Shown in pieces: positions 1-9,288 of a stretch of DNA of 64,000 nucleotides (positions are counted from its first letter, which is position 1; every line of letters starts with the position of its first letter). Under the pieces are notes generated by a model. The model did not search any database. It saw only the letters and a program-made list of their open reading frames with translations, and was not told the origin of the DNA. Where the stretch lies: positions 1 through 64,000 of the forward strand of contig CAZFER010000030.1 of the NCBI GenBank assembly GCA_964517495.1, read 5' to 3'. The stretch comes from CAZFER01 sp964517495. Its GTDB lineage: Bacteria; Hinthialibacterota; Hinthialibacteria; Hinthialibacterales; Hinthialibacteraceae. The position numbers were made by a program, and so were the translations under genes.

Positions 1-3000
1 TCCGAGGTATCATTCACCGCATAAAAACGCTCTTCCGGCAATGATTCCGTATGCAGCGAATACCAACTCGCCGTCGCCGAACTGGTCAACGTAGTTCCCG
101 CCTCTGCGCTTTCTTTTATTGTTACATCATAACTAAACTGTGTGGTCGAATTAGAAAGCGGAATGGAATCCCACGAAAATTTCACTCCCCCAGGAGTGCC
201 CGTATCTACTGTGGGAAGATCACCCTGCAATTTGGTTAAATTGCCTGAATAGGCCATATCAGGAAGCGTATCCTCTACCGTCACATCAAACGCATCGGAA
301 GTCCCGGTATGGATTAATGTGATCGTATGAGTCACCGTGTCCCCGGCTTCCACCGTGGTTTTGTCATCCGATTTAGCCAATCCTAGCGTCGGCTCAATAA
401 TATCCACCGAAACACTGCCTGTATCTGATGAATTGGCAGAGGTTAAGGTGGCGCCATTGGTCAATGTATCAGAATTGGCATTTGCACTTATATCTACCAC
501 CTGTGCCCGAAGCAATACTTCAATCTCGTCTTTGGTGTCATCCACATTATCGGACGCATTCGTCACCGTTCCAAAAATCATCACCGCTTTGTCATTTAAA
601 CCATCACTTCCCAAGGTATCCGATAATGTGGCGGCATCACCAACACTCGAAGCGGGATCAATCGAAAGATTGGCGCCAATGGATGATAAAGTCGCTGAGA
701 CAATTTCCAATTTCCCCGGAGTGATCGGCATGATATCTTCCAACTCAACCGATGAAGAAACACCTTCCGGGAATGTCATGGTCAACTTATAAATAATCTC
801 TTCACCGATGGTCACATCATCATTGTCGCCATCGTGTTGACTGGCTCCCTTCGGCTCAGATACCGTGGCGATCTCCTTCTCCAAAACGACATCCTTAATA
901 TTCACATTGGTACTCACCGTATTATCCGGGGCATAAAAACGCTCTTCCGGCAGTGCCTCCGTTTCCAGCGAATGCCAACTCGCCGTTGCCGAACTGGTTA
1001 AGGAGGAACCAGCTTCCACCGTATCTTCAATGATGACATCATATTGAAAGCTGGTTGTGGTTTCGCTGAGTGGAATCGTGTCCCATGAAAATTTCACCAC
1101 ACCGGGGGTACCGGTATCAACTGCAGGAACTGGCCCATCGGTAGAATTGATATTACTAGCATACGTCATTCCACTAGGTAATGTATCTTCCACCACCACA
1201 TCAAATGCATCCGAAGTCCCATTATGTTCCAACGTGATGGTGTGCTTAACTGTATCACCTGCATCCACTGTGGTTTTATCATCTGTCTTAGTAAGTGTCA
1301 AATCAGGCTCAACAACATCCACGCCAATCACAGCCCAATCAGACGAATTTGTTGTGCTTAATTCAGAACGAGTCCACACTGTATTCCCACTGACATTCAA
1401 ACCATCATCAAGCACTTCCGCTTTCACCAGGATGACAACCGTATCATCCGAATTACTCACATTATCCGAAGCATTGGCAATCGTCCCAAACGTTAATTCC
1501 GCCAGATCATTGATACCATCACTCTCTTGATCATCCGATAGGGTTGCCGCGTCACTCAGATTCAAAGTATCCCCCGTAATATTGGCGCCAATAGACGAAA
1601 CCGTCGCCGATAAGATTTCCAACTTACCAGCTGTCGCTGCCATAATTTCCGCAAAATTGGCATTCGTCGATTGCCCTTCCGGGAAAGTCAACGTGACTTC
1701 AATAAACACCTCTTCACCAATCGCCACATCCGTCGCACTGCCAACCTGAGATGACCCCTTCGGCTCAGAGGTTAAAACGATCTGTTTGGCCACATCCACA
1801 TTGGATATATTCAGCAATGCCGTATCTACGGCATCCGGTGTCGCATAAAACCGCTCTTCTGGAAGCGATTCCGTCTCCAGCGAATACCAATTCATGGTCG
1901 CCGAACTCGTTAACGCGGCACCTGCAACGGCAGAATTATCAATGACAACGTCATATTTAAACGTCGTTGTGGTTTGTGATTGTGGAATATCATCCCATGT
2001 GAATATCACCAGTCCTGAAGTTGATGAATCCACAGCTGGTAAACTACTTCCTGATTCGAGAATGAGATTGCCATCATATGTGGAATCAGGAATACTATCT
2101 TCAATCGTAATATCATACGCATCGGATGTGGAGGAACCACTGTGTTCAACTGTGATAGTATACGTCACCGTATCACCCGCATCGACCGTGTTTTTGTCAG
2201 CCGTTTTATCCAAGGTCAGGTCCGGCTCCACAATATCCACCGATACCGTGTCATTCACCGTGGACGAACTGGATTGAATCTCAGCCGTATTCACCAACGT
2301 ATCACTATCCGCATTGGCCCCAATATCCACAACCTGCGCTTTAACATAAACCAAAATTTCGTCATTGGAATCAACCACATTATCCGGTGCATTCACAATG
2401 GTTCCAAACGCAAATTCCGCGTGATCATTAATACCATCGCTCCCCACGCTATCAGATAAACTCGCTGTTTGACCAATCGTTAACGTGGTCGCCGATATAT
2501 TGCCACCAATCGATGCTACCGATGCCGAAAGAATCTCCAATTTCCCCGGCGATGTGGGCGCTGTATCAACCAATGTCGCCGATGGGGATTGCCCCTCCGG
2601 AACCGTAACCGTAACACTATAAATTATCTCATCCCCTATGGTCACATCCGTCGCCCCCGTATGCTCTGACGATCCTTTGGGCTCCGAAATATGATCTAAA
2701 TTTTTAACAATTTCAAGATCATCAACATTAATGTCAACTAATATATCCGTCGTTATTCCACCCACCTCATACTCACGTTCCTCTTGCAAATCATCCCGCT
2801 CCATTGAATACCAATTCAAGGTAGCTGAACTGGTTAAAACATCCCCCGCGACAGCAGCATTATCGATTTGCACATCATAACTAAATTCTGTGGTGGTCTG
2901 TGATTCAGGTATGGAATCCCACGTAAACACAACAATCCCCGGCGTGGAACTATGAACCGTTGGTGATGGGCCTTGACCAACCTGCAACTTGTCAGCGTAA

Positions 3001-5852
3001 ACCAAATCGGGCAAACTCTCTTCCAATCGCACATCATGGGCATCCATATTACCATTATGCGTAATGGTAAAATCAAATGTAAGCGTATCTCCACCATCAC
3101 CCGATGTCCCATTGCTTGACTTCGATATGGACAAATCAGGCTCAATAAGATCAATGGAAACGTCAGAAGTCACACTGGAATTAGCAGAATCCAAATTAAC
3201 CGTGTTAACCAACGTATCCCCATCCGCATTGGCACTGATATCATTCACACGGGCAAGCACATCGATCACAACGGTATCCTTTTCATCTACTACATTGTCT
3301 GCAGTGTTGGTGATGGTCCCCATATTCAAATATGCCCGGTCATTGATTTCATCACTGTTTTGATTATCCGAAAGAGTCGCAGCATCCCCAATATTCACCC
3401 CGGATATATTCGCACCCTTGGAAGACACCGTCGCCGATAACACCTCCAATCGCCCTGGAGATATCGGTAACAAATCCTCAAACTCAACCGAGGTAGTATC
3501 CCCTTCCGGAAAAGTCATGGTAACACTATAAACAATCTCTTCCCCTATAGTTGCATCATCCGCTGCTGTATGTTCACCCGATCCCTTCGGTTCCGTAATC
3601 CCCTTCAATGACTTAACCACCGATGGCGTGGCAAACGTAATCGTCGCCGATTCCTTTAATTTAGGAAAATTGGGTGATCCAGCCAGATTGGTCCACGTTA
3701 ACGACGCCTGATTAATAATCGAAGCCGCCGATTCAATCGATTGATTAACCGTCACATCATACGTGAACACCACGGCATTTTCTTCATCAAATGCCGTGGT
3801 AATCTCAGACCATGAAAATGTCACCGTTGATGAGGTAACCTGCGCCACCGCCGCAGGACCATTAAGCGTATTGACATTCCCCGCATACGTCAGTCCATCC
3901 GGAAAAACATCCGTCACCACCACACCATAAGCCGTTGCCCCACCAACATTGGGAACCGATACCGCAAACGTTATCGTATCCCCCGCATCCGATCCAATAA
4001 TATCACCATCAACCGGCGTGGTGGACGAGGCAAGAGAAATCGCTGCCGCCGGATTGCTGGAATCATATACACCCTTGGTAATCTCAAGTTCAGGCGCCCG
4101 CACATGCACTTGCTCGGAATTAAGCCCCGATGAGGCTTGCAAAGGCGTGTTATTTGCCGAACCTTGATACAAGTTGGTCAAAAACAAATCATCCGCAAAC
4201 GGATCATCCGTCACCACCGCATCCACGTCCACTTCCAACACATGGCTCGTGGTATCCGTCACATCATCAAACTCAAAACTAATGGAATTCTCACTGGAAT
4301 TTTTGGAAACTGTGGGAATATTCCCCGGCAAGGTGTTATTCGGTCCAAATCGAACATCCCCCGTATCCCACGTGATATCGATATCATCCACATCAAACAC
4401 CGGTAACGGGAAAAAGTCACTAAATGAAATATCCTGCGTATCCCCTGAATCAATATCCATCTTCAAACGAAACGTTACAATATCCCCCGGTGAATATTCC
4501 GATTTGGGATCAACAATCGACTTTTGAATATTAATCGGTTGAATGCGAATCGACGCCGACGAGGTATCAGAACACGGTACATCACTACTATCCCCAATCA
4601 CTTCATAATTGGCCTCCACCGAATTTCCAAATGAATCATTGGCACGCACCGGCTCACCATTCGATTCATAGGTTTGATCAATCGTACCTGTATATTCTAT
4701 GGTTCCATCAGCACCAGCCTGCAAATTGGCTCCATATGCACTCGACACATCCAAAATAACACTGGTGGTTCCACTACTCACATCATGATCAACCGTAGGC
4801 GTTATCGTAATGGCAGACGCATCAACAACCGCCGATGAAACAGATCCAAACGTTATACCATCCGGAAGAATATCTTCAATTACCAGGTTCTTCCCATCAA
4901 CATAATCACTCAACTGAAAATTCAACGTATACGTGACGGTATTTCCAGGTATGACAGGCGATGGGCTGGATGACGATTTCTGAATGGCAAAATGCTTCGC
5001 CGTAACAGAACCACTCCCACTACTTTGCGGAAGTGAATTCCCCTCAAACGAAGCATCCAGAATAGCGGAATTACTGACCGATTGAGTCTCACACACATCA
5101 TGGTCCAAAATGTCCACGATATACGCTTCAAAATTGATGGACACATCCGTCCCCGATCCACCAATACGATACGGCACCTCAATCGCCACCGTCCCCCCCG
5201 GCACCGTGGGCTCACTGATAATGGTATAATTCGTCGCCCCTGAAATAGACAATGAATCCTCCACATATTGCAATGAACTCGGCAGCGTATCCTCAAAATA
5301 CATATCAAATACGGTTCGATTTTCAGCAATATCCGCTGACATGCTATACGATATAGGCGATGACGGCCCCGTCGCAGCCTCACTNNNNNNNNNNNNNNNN
5401 NNNNNNNNNNNNNNNNNNNNNNNNNNNNNNNNNNNNNNNNNNNNNNNNNNNNNNNNNNNNNNNNNNNNNNNNNNNNNNNNNNNNGGATCCGTCAATTGGT
5501 TATCGGGTGAAGCGGAAAAAATACCCACACTGCTTTTTCCAACTGAATTCCCAATCCACGATGCCGTACCAACCTCAAGCTCAGGTGGCACAATAACCCG
5601 CAAATAAGTTCCAAATCCGGGATCACCCGTATTACTCATTGAAGCAGATACATTGAATGACGTCCCCGGAAATCCCTCCGAAGGTCCACTCAATGTCAAA
5701 TTCGGCGTCTGAGCAAATGAACTGGATGCAACCAAACTCAAGAAGAAAAGCACACTCAATGAGAGAAATCTCTTGCTCTCGCCTGTCCTTCGATTCTCAA
5801 TTTTATTCTCATTTTTAAAATAGATACACTTATCTTGTGGGGGCTTCAACAA
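1..5852 (-). CDS. Giant secreted DUF11-like repeat protein, 3' end outside window
   Basis: The minus strand is open from about 5852 to the left edge, apart from the N run at 5385-5484. I place the start at TTG 5852: an in-frame TAG lies just upstream and an AGGAG lies 6-9 nt before it, but no ATG is available. The N-terminus has a long basic n-region, then a hydrophobic stretch (FLSLSVLFFLSL) and a SSSFAQ cleavage site. After about 570 residues come four tandem units whose EPD/PEL boundary motifs sit near 4093, 3139, 2224, 1306 and 391 (steps of 954, 915, 918 and 915 bp). Each unit pairs a DUF11-type half (motifs DAGDTVT, FDVxVEDTLP, SSATxxWYSLE) with a second beta half (TIGEEI, FPEG, GKLEIxSA, NASDNVD). 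This is a cell-surface or adhesin-like architecture; ligand and anchoring are unknown because the C-terminus is not in view. The frame is preserved across the gap only if the gap really is 100 nt modulo 3. Confidence 0.85.
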   Translation of the reverse strand, partial: MLKPPQDKCIYFKNENKIENRRTGESKRFLSLSVLFFLSLVASSSFAQTPNLTLSGPSEGFPGTSFNVSASMSNTGDPGFGTYLRVIVPPELEVGTASWIGNSVGKSSVGIFSASPDNQLTDXXXXXXXXXXXXXXXXXXXXXXXXXXXXXXXXXXSEAATGPSSPISYSMSADIAENRTVFDMYFEDTLPSSLQYVEDSLSISGATNYTIISEPTVPGGTVAIEVPYRIGGSGTDVSINFEAYIVDILDHDVCETQSVSNSAILDASFEGNSLPQSSGSGSVTAKHFAIQKSSSSPSPVIPGNTVTYTLNFQLSDYVDGKNLVIEDILPDGITFGSVSSAVVDASAITITPTVDHDVSSGTTSVILDVSSAYGANLQAGADGTIEYTGTIDQTYESNGEPVRANDSFGNSVEANYEVIGDSSDVPCSDTSSASIRIQPINIQKSIVDPKSEYSPGDIVTFRLKMDIDSGDTQDISFSDFFPLPVFDVDDIDITWDTGDVRFGPNNTLPGNIPTVSKNSSENSISFEFDDVTDTTSHVLEVDVDAVVTDDPFADDLFLTNLYQGSANNTPLQASSGLNSEQVHVRAPELEITKGVYDSSNPAAAISLASSTTPVDGDIIGSDAGDTITFAVSVPNVGGATAYGVVVTDVFPDGLTYAGNVNTLNGPAAVAQVTSSTVTFSWSEITTAFDEENAVVFTYDVTVNQSIESAASIINQASLTWTNLAGSPNFPKLKESATITFATPSVVKSLKGITEPKGSGEHTAADDATIGEEIVYSVTMTFPEGDTTSVEFEDLLPISPGRLEVLSATVSSKGANISGVNIGDAATLSDNQNSDEINDRAYLNMGTITNTADNVVDEKDTVVIDVLARVNDISANADGDTLVNTVNLDSANSSVTSDVSIDLIEPDLSISKSSNGTSGDGGDTLTFDFTITHNGNMDAHDVRLEESLPDLVYADKLQVGQGPSPTVHSSTPGIVVFTWDSIPESQTTTEFSYDVQIDNAAVAGDVLTSSATLNWYSMERDDLQEEREYEVGGITTDILVDINVDDLEIVKNLDHISEPKGSSEHTGATDVTIGDEIIYSVTVTVPEGQSPSATLVDTAPTSPGKLEILSASVASIGGNISATTLTIGQTASLSDSVGSDGINDHAEFAFGTIVNAPDNVVDSNDEILVYVKAQVVDIGANADSDTLVNTAEIQSSSSTVNDTVSVDIVEPDLTLDKTADKNTVDAGDTVTYTITVEHSGSSTSDAYDITIEDSIPDSTYDGNLILESGSSLPAVDSSTSGLVIFTWDDIPQSQTTTTFKYDVVIDNSAVAGAALTSSATMNWYSLETESLPEERFYATPDAVDTALLNISNVDVAKQIVLTSEPKGSSQVGSATDVAIGEEVFIEVTLTFPEGQSTNANFAEIMAATAGKLEILSATVSSIGANITGDTLNLSDAATLSDDQESDGINDLAELTFGTIANASDNVSNSDDTVVILVKAEVLDDGLNVSGNTVWTRSELSTTNSSDWAVIGVDVVEPDLTLTKTDDKTTVDAGDTVKHTITLEHNGTSDAFDVVVEDTLPSGMTYASNINSTDGPVPAVDTGTPGVVKFSWDTIPLSETTTSFQYDVIIEDTVEAGSSLTSSATASWHSLETEALPEERFYAPDNTVSTNVNIKDVVLEKEIATVSEPKGASQHDGDNDDVTIGEEIIYKLTMTFPEGVSSSVELEDIMPITPGKLEIVSATLSSIGANLSIDPASSVGDAATLSDTLGSDGLNDKAVMIFGTVTNASDNVDDTKDEIEVLLRAQVVDISANANSDTLTNGATLTSANSSDTGSVSVDIIEPTLGLAKSDDKTTVEAGDTVTHTITLIHTGTSDAFDVTVEDTLPDMAYSGNLTKLQGDLPTVDTGTPGGVKFSWDSIPLSNSTTQFSYDVTIKESAEAGTTLTSSATASWYSLHTESLPEERFYAVNDTS
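5385..5484. other. Assembly gap (100 N) inside the giant repeat protein gene
   Basis: Exactly 100 N, a conventional placeholder length. The flanks do not overlap or resemble each other, so some sequence is probably missing. Both flanks encode the same minus-strand protein. Confidence 0.95.
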
Positions 5853-6367
5853 CCTTATCTCCTATTTCTTTATGACCCTAATTAATAAAACCAACAATAA
5901 ATATCGAAAAATAGATATAGAAATTCAATTAATATAATTAAATAATTTACTAAAATTACATGTTTTAAGCTATTATACTCACAGGAAATAGCAATATTGC
6001 AAAATATATGTGAAATATATGTGTAAAATTACTTCACATATGAAAGCATTATCTAACAATTGTAGCGAAAAGCTGAGATGTAAGTTGACCCAACGTACTC
6101 AACGTATAGAATCCTGGAGGAAAGATTAATGTTGACTAAATTACTATACATAGGTTGGAGATTATAATAACATAAATTCATGATTGATAAACCCTAAATA
6201 GACTATTATTGACTATTATTATATTTCCTACGCAACTTCGGTTCCAAATGTTGATAAAAATGGTAAAATTTAAAAATGACCCTTTTTCCCTAAATGGGAA
6301 CCATTTTTGCTTAAATTTATCTAATTACTTATATTTAAATTCTGAGAATTCCCGGAGAATAAACGAA
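5853..6367. other. AT-rich divergent intergenic region
   Basis: This 515 bp stretch separates two divergent exported-protein genes and is very AT-rich, so it should hold both promoters. I see no gene in it. An inverted repeat lies at 6006-6041, and a 12-codon ORF with a good Shine-Dalgarno begins at 6129, but nothing supports it as a gene. Confidence 0.6.
6006..6041. promoter_or_regulatory. Operator-like inverted repeat
   Basis: ATATGTGAA at 6006-6014 is mirrored by TTCACATAT at 6033-6041, with 18 nt between. The position in a divergent promoter region would suit a regulator site. Chance is a real alternative in such AT-rich DNA. Confidence 0.25.
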
Positions 6368-7888
6368 ATGACAAGAATATTGAGAGGGTTTGGAAGCCTG
6401 CTATTAATCCTGGCTCTAACGACTTTATGCCATGCACAATCAACCTTGGATTTCGGCAGTGAAGACGATTATCTAATTTCTCCACCAGATGGTATAAATG
6501 AAATCGCAAATCACGCCTTTACCACAATACCTGCCAAAAAAACCTTCAGCGATGGAGTAGGATTAATAATAACCTCTGAGAAAAATCAGGGAATTAGATT
6601 ACTTGGCCCTGTTATGAATGTGGGTGAAGGAAAATGCCTCATCGAAGTATCTTTCCAAACCAGCGCTCCAGGCGCCATGCTCGCCCTGGGTGGCTTGGAT
6701 TCCGATGATGTGCCGGACTACACGACTCTCAACGGCTCAGGCGCTATCTTGATGGAGTTCGACAGCAGCAACTATCAAGGCGATTGGCACCGAGTCAGCA
6801 TCTTATACGATCCCCCGCGCAATAACATTGTCCCGGTCGTACAAGTAATCGGAACGGGCGATACAACAACAGAAACATATATAGACCTGTTAACCATCAC
6901 GAACCTTAGTTCCGCCTTCGAACAGGGACAGGATATCAACCAAATCCTCGGCTTGGCCACACCCCGCCCCACACCAACGCCAACACCAACCCCACCGCCC
7001 ATCGGCTCCCCTGAAGCACGCGAAGCCCTTCGAGTTGTCAACGACATTCGGTTATCCGTTAACTTGAATCCCCTTGCAATGCATCAGGCTTTATTGGATT
7101 CCGCACAGGCTCACGCCGATTATATGGCCCAAAACAACATCCTCGAACACACCGAAAACATCACTCAACCCGGCTTCACCGGCGCTCGCGCCTGGGACCG
7201 AGCCACCGCTGCGGGCTATCAAAACACCAATGTTTGGGAAGTACTCGGTTTAACCCGTGTTGAAGATGCCAATCCAACCGATAATGTCTATCTACAAATG
7301 GAAGGCCCCTTTCACCGCATCCCCTTCCTCCATTCCTCCCTTCAACATATGGGATATGGGTTCACAGTCCAGGATGAAATGGAATACCACACCTTCAACC
7401 TTGGTTCTTTAACCTGGGATGAAATAGAAACCATTTTCTACCCCTTTGAAAATCAGCAAGACGTCCCCTTGTCCTTCGGCGGTTACGAATTCCCCGATCC
7501 CTTCCCGAACGCTTTTTACCCCACCGGCTATCCCATCACCATCTATGTCTCTCAAGAAAGCGATTTTGAAATAACCTCTTTCTCATTGAAAAAATCGGAT
7601 GGCGCCGAACTACCCGTCGAAGTCCTACTACCAGGCGAAACACGGGGAAGCATCGATACAGACTTCCTCTTCGCCATGGCGGCCTCATCTCCACTTGAAA
7701 CCAATACAACTTATGAAGTAACGGTTGACTTTGTATTGAATGGCGAAAGCACAAGCAAAACCTGGAACTTCACTACAACCTCCGTAACAGAAACAGAGAG
7801 TGAGAACACCACCAGCAGCGCCAAAGTCGCCAAAAGAATTCTTCACAAAGCCGTACCTATTCTAGATTATCCATCATCTCAACAATAA
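6368..7888 (+). CDS. Secreted CAP/SCP-domain protein
   Basis: 506 residues from ATG 6368, preceded by GGAG 10 nt upstream; the frame stays open further upstream but without a ribosome site. The signal peptide ends around CHAQ. Residues ~25-195 form a beta-rich region of unknown family. A PTPTPTPTPPP linker (about 198-211) leads to a CAP (SCP/PR1, YkwD-like) domain at about 217-350, with the usual pattern of a helix carrying N and R (VVNDIR), then HADYMA, then the HTE region. The C-terminal ~100 residues resemble an Ig-like Big_5 domain ending in WNFTTTS. CAP proteins are secreted and bind small ligands or are proposed proteases, but the substrate here is unknown. The gene is divergent from the giant repeat protein and likely monocistronic. 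Confidence 0.75.
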   Translation: MTRILRGFGSLLLILALTTLCHAQSTLDFGSEDDYLISPPDGINEIANHAFTTIPAKKTFSDGVGLIITSEKNQGIRLLGPVMNVGEGKCLIEVSFQTSAPGAMLALGGLDSDDVPDYTTLNGSGAILMEFDSSNYQGDWHRVSILYDPPRNNIVPVVQVIGTGDTTTETYIDLLTITNLSSAFEQGQDINQILGLATPRPTPTPTPTPPPIGSPEAREALRVVNDIRLSVNLNPLAMHQALLDSAQAHADYMAQNNILEHTENITQPGFTGARAWDRATAAGYQNTNVWEVLGLTRVEDANPTDNVYLQMEGPFHRIPFLHSSLQHMGYGFTVQDEMEYHTFNLGSLTWDEIETIFYPFENQQDVPLSFGGYEFPDPFPNAFYPTGYPITIYVSQESDFEITSFSLKKSDGAELPVEVLLPGETRGSIDTDFLFAMAASSPLETNTTYEVTVDFVLNGESTSKTWNFTTTSVTETESENTTSSAKVAKRILHKAVPILDYPSSQQ

Positions 7889-8002
7889 CCACCTTGTAAC
7901 AATATAATCAGTCAATATTCCCCACAACCATTGCTTTTTGAACAGGATTTAGGTAAAACATCCCTAATTCATCAGCATTGCCAATCCAAAGGAGAACACA
8001 TC

Positions 8003-8980
8003 GTGAACGAAAAAGCGCCGTGGGTAACATTTCGACCGGAAATAAAAGTCCTTGATTGCACCATTCGGGATGGGGGATTGATCAACGACTCACACTTCGA
8101 TGATCATTTCGTCCGTGCAGTATATCAAACCTGCCTTGCCGCGGGAATCGATTACATGGAAATCGGTTACAAAAATTCAAAACAGGCCTTCCCCCCCGAT
8201 AAATACGGCCCCTGGCGCCATTGCGACGAACACGACATCCGCCGTATTGTCGGTGACAATGATACACCCTTAAAACTCTCCGCAATGGCCGACGCCGGCG
8301 GCAAAAGCGACTGGGCCAAGGATATCCTCCCTAAAGACCAAAGCGTACTCGATCTCATTCGCGTGGCCTGTTATGTCCACCAAATCCCCGAAGCCAAAGA
8401 AATGATCCACGACGCCCACGAAAAAGGATACGAGGTCTCCTGCAACATCATGGCCATCTCCACCGCCAAAGAAACCGAAATCGACCAGGCTCTCGAAGTC
8501 ATCGCCCAAACCCCCGCCGCGACCGTGGTAATCGTCGACAGCTTCGGCTCACTCTATTCCGAACAGGTCATGCAACTGGTTCAACGCTACCAAAACGCCC
8601 TGGAAGGCACCGGCAAGGAAATCGGCATCCACGCCCATAACAACCAACAACTCGCATTCGCCAACACCATCGAAGCCATCATCCGTGGCGTAAACCGCAT
8701 CGACGCCACCATGGGCGGCATGGGACGCGGCGCTGGCAACTGCCCCATGGAACTCCTCCTTGGTTTCTTGCGCAATCCCAAATTCCACATCCGCCCGGTC
8801 TGGCAACTCCTCGAAGAACACTTAATCAAATTATGCGAAACATTGGAGTGGGGTTCCCTTCCCCAATTCATCATCACCGGCCAGCTCAACCAACACCCCC
8901 GCTCCGCCATCTCCGCCCGCAGCGGTGATCGCATCAACAAATACGTGGAATTCTATGACAAATGCATCAGCGACGTCTGA
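8003..8980 (+). CDS. HMG-CoA lyase-like (DRE-TIM) aldolase-type protein
   Basis: 325 residues from GTG 8003, chosen because GGAG lies 8 nt upstream; a TTG at 7931 has no ribosome site. The N-terminal strand carries the DRE-TIM signature LDCTIRDGG (metal-binding Asp18, Arg22-Asp23), and the late-barrel metal site is HAHNN (His210, His212), followed by the glycine-rich GGMGRGAGN loop. These identify a divalent-metal TIM-barrel lyase or aldolase related to HMG-CoA lyase, 4-hydroxy-2-oxovalerate aldolase (MhpE) and isopropylmalate synthase. It lacks the C-terminal regulatory domain of the synthases. The substrate cannot be read from sequence. It is followed by a decayed PIN-domain fragment and then the separately promoted DAHP synthase, so it is not in that operon. 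Confidence 0.8.
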   Translation: MNEKAPWVTFRPEIKVLDCTIRDGGLINDSHFDDHFVRAVYQTCLAAGIDYMEIGYKNSKQAFPPDKYGPWRHCDEHDIRRIVGDNDTPLKLSAMADAGGKSDWAKDILPKDQSVLDLIRVACYVHQIPEAKEMIHDAHEKGYEVSCNIMAISTAKETEIDQALEVIAQTPAATVVIVDSFGSLYSEQVMQLVQRYQNALEGTGKEIGIHAHNNQQLAFANTIEAIIRGVNRIDATMGGMGRGAGNCPMELLLGFLRNPKFHIRPVWQLLEEHLIKLCETLEWGSLPQFIITGQLNQHPRSAISARSGDRINKYVEFYDKCISDV

Positions 8981-8982
8981 GC

Positions 8983-9045
8983 AGATACGTAATTGACGCC
9001 AGCATAGCGGTTAAATGGATTTTTGAAGAACAAAAATTTAAATAA
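8983..9045 (+). pseudogene. Remnant of a VapC-like PIN-domain toxin (N-terminus only)
   Basis: Directly after the aldolase stop, one frame reads YVIDASIAVKWIFEEQ and then stops at TAA 9043-9045. This matches the opening beta strand of VapC PIN-domain toxins, where the Asp of DAS is the first metal ligand. The rest of the domain (~110 residues) and any VapB antitoxin are absent, so it looks like a decayed toxin gene. It is short enough that chance resemblance cannot be excluded. Confidence 0.4.
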
Positions 9046-9057
9046 CCGTTTTCTAAC

Positions 9058-9086
9058 TTGACAAGCACCCAAAATCCAAATAAAAT
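9058..9086 (+). promoter_or_regulatory. Sigma-70 promoter of the DAHP synthase leader
   Basis: TTGACA (9058-9063), a 17-nt spacer and TAAAAT (9081-9086) form a near-consensus promoter. The predicted start near 9093 gives a ~195-nt leader before the DAHP synthase start codon. Confidence 0.75.
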
Positions 9087-9119
9087 CACCAAAAATAAAG
9101 AAATCAAAGAATTTTGGCT

Positions 9120-9197
9120 ATGATTCATCACTCCACCTATTATTACTATTGGTATTTTAGCTGGCCCAACATAGGGATACGGAGAGGATCTTTCTAG
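9120..9197 (+). CDS. Aromatic-rich leader peptide of a DAHP synthase attenuator
   Basis: A 25-codon ORF, ATG 9120 to TAG 9195-9197, inside the transcribed leader. Codons 7-15 (9138-9164) read YYYYWYFSW: five Tyr, two Trp and one Phe in nine codons. The ORF stops 29 nt before a strong palindromic terminator, and the next gene makes the first intermediate of aromatic amino acid synthesis. This is the classic arrangement of ribosome-mediated attenuation, where stalling on scarce aminoacyl-tRNAs prevents termination. The Shine-Dalgarno is weak (purine-rich AAAGAA about 9 nt upstream). The composition argues strongly against chance, but function is inferred. Confidence 0.8.
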   Translation: MIHHSTYYYYWYFSWPNIGIRRGSF

Positions 9198-9226
9198 CCG
9201 AAATTCAATATTAAACCGAAAAATGA

Positions 9227-9258
9227 GCGCCGCTGGAGGATCCTCCAGCGGCGCTTTT
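9227..9258 (+). terminator. Palindromic attenuator terminator upstream of DAHP synthase
   Basis: A perfect 28-nt palindrome (9227-9254; 5' arm GCGCCGCTGGAGGA) followed by TTTT. In RNA it folds to a very stable GC-rich hairpin with a small apical loop and a short U tract. It lies between the promoter and the DAHP synthase ribosome site, so it must be conditional. The upstream leader segment GAGGATC (9184-9190) is complementary to GATCCTC (9239-9245) in the apex and could act as antiterminator. Confidence 0.75.
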
Positions 9259-9288
9259 CATTCTAAACCAATAAACCGGAGGAAGATC

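Noticed and set aside
4922..5383. 153-residue Arg-rich ORF inside the giant gene region
   Set aside because: A frame shadow of the giant repeat protein on the same strand; composition is Arg/Cys-rich and non-protein-like.
6129..6167. 12-codon ORF with a strong GGAGG before its ATG
   Set aside because: Too short and featureless; no terminator or neighbouring gene relation like the DAHP synthase leader.
9223..9288. Upstream ATG extending DAHP synthase by 22 residues
   Set aside because: It would be translated from within the terminator palindrome, with no ribosome site; ATG 9289 follows GGAGG.
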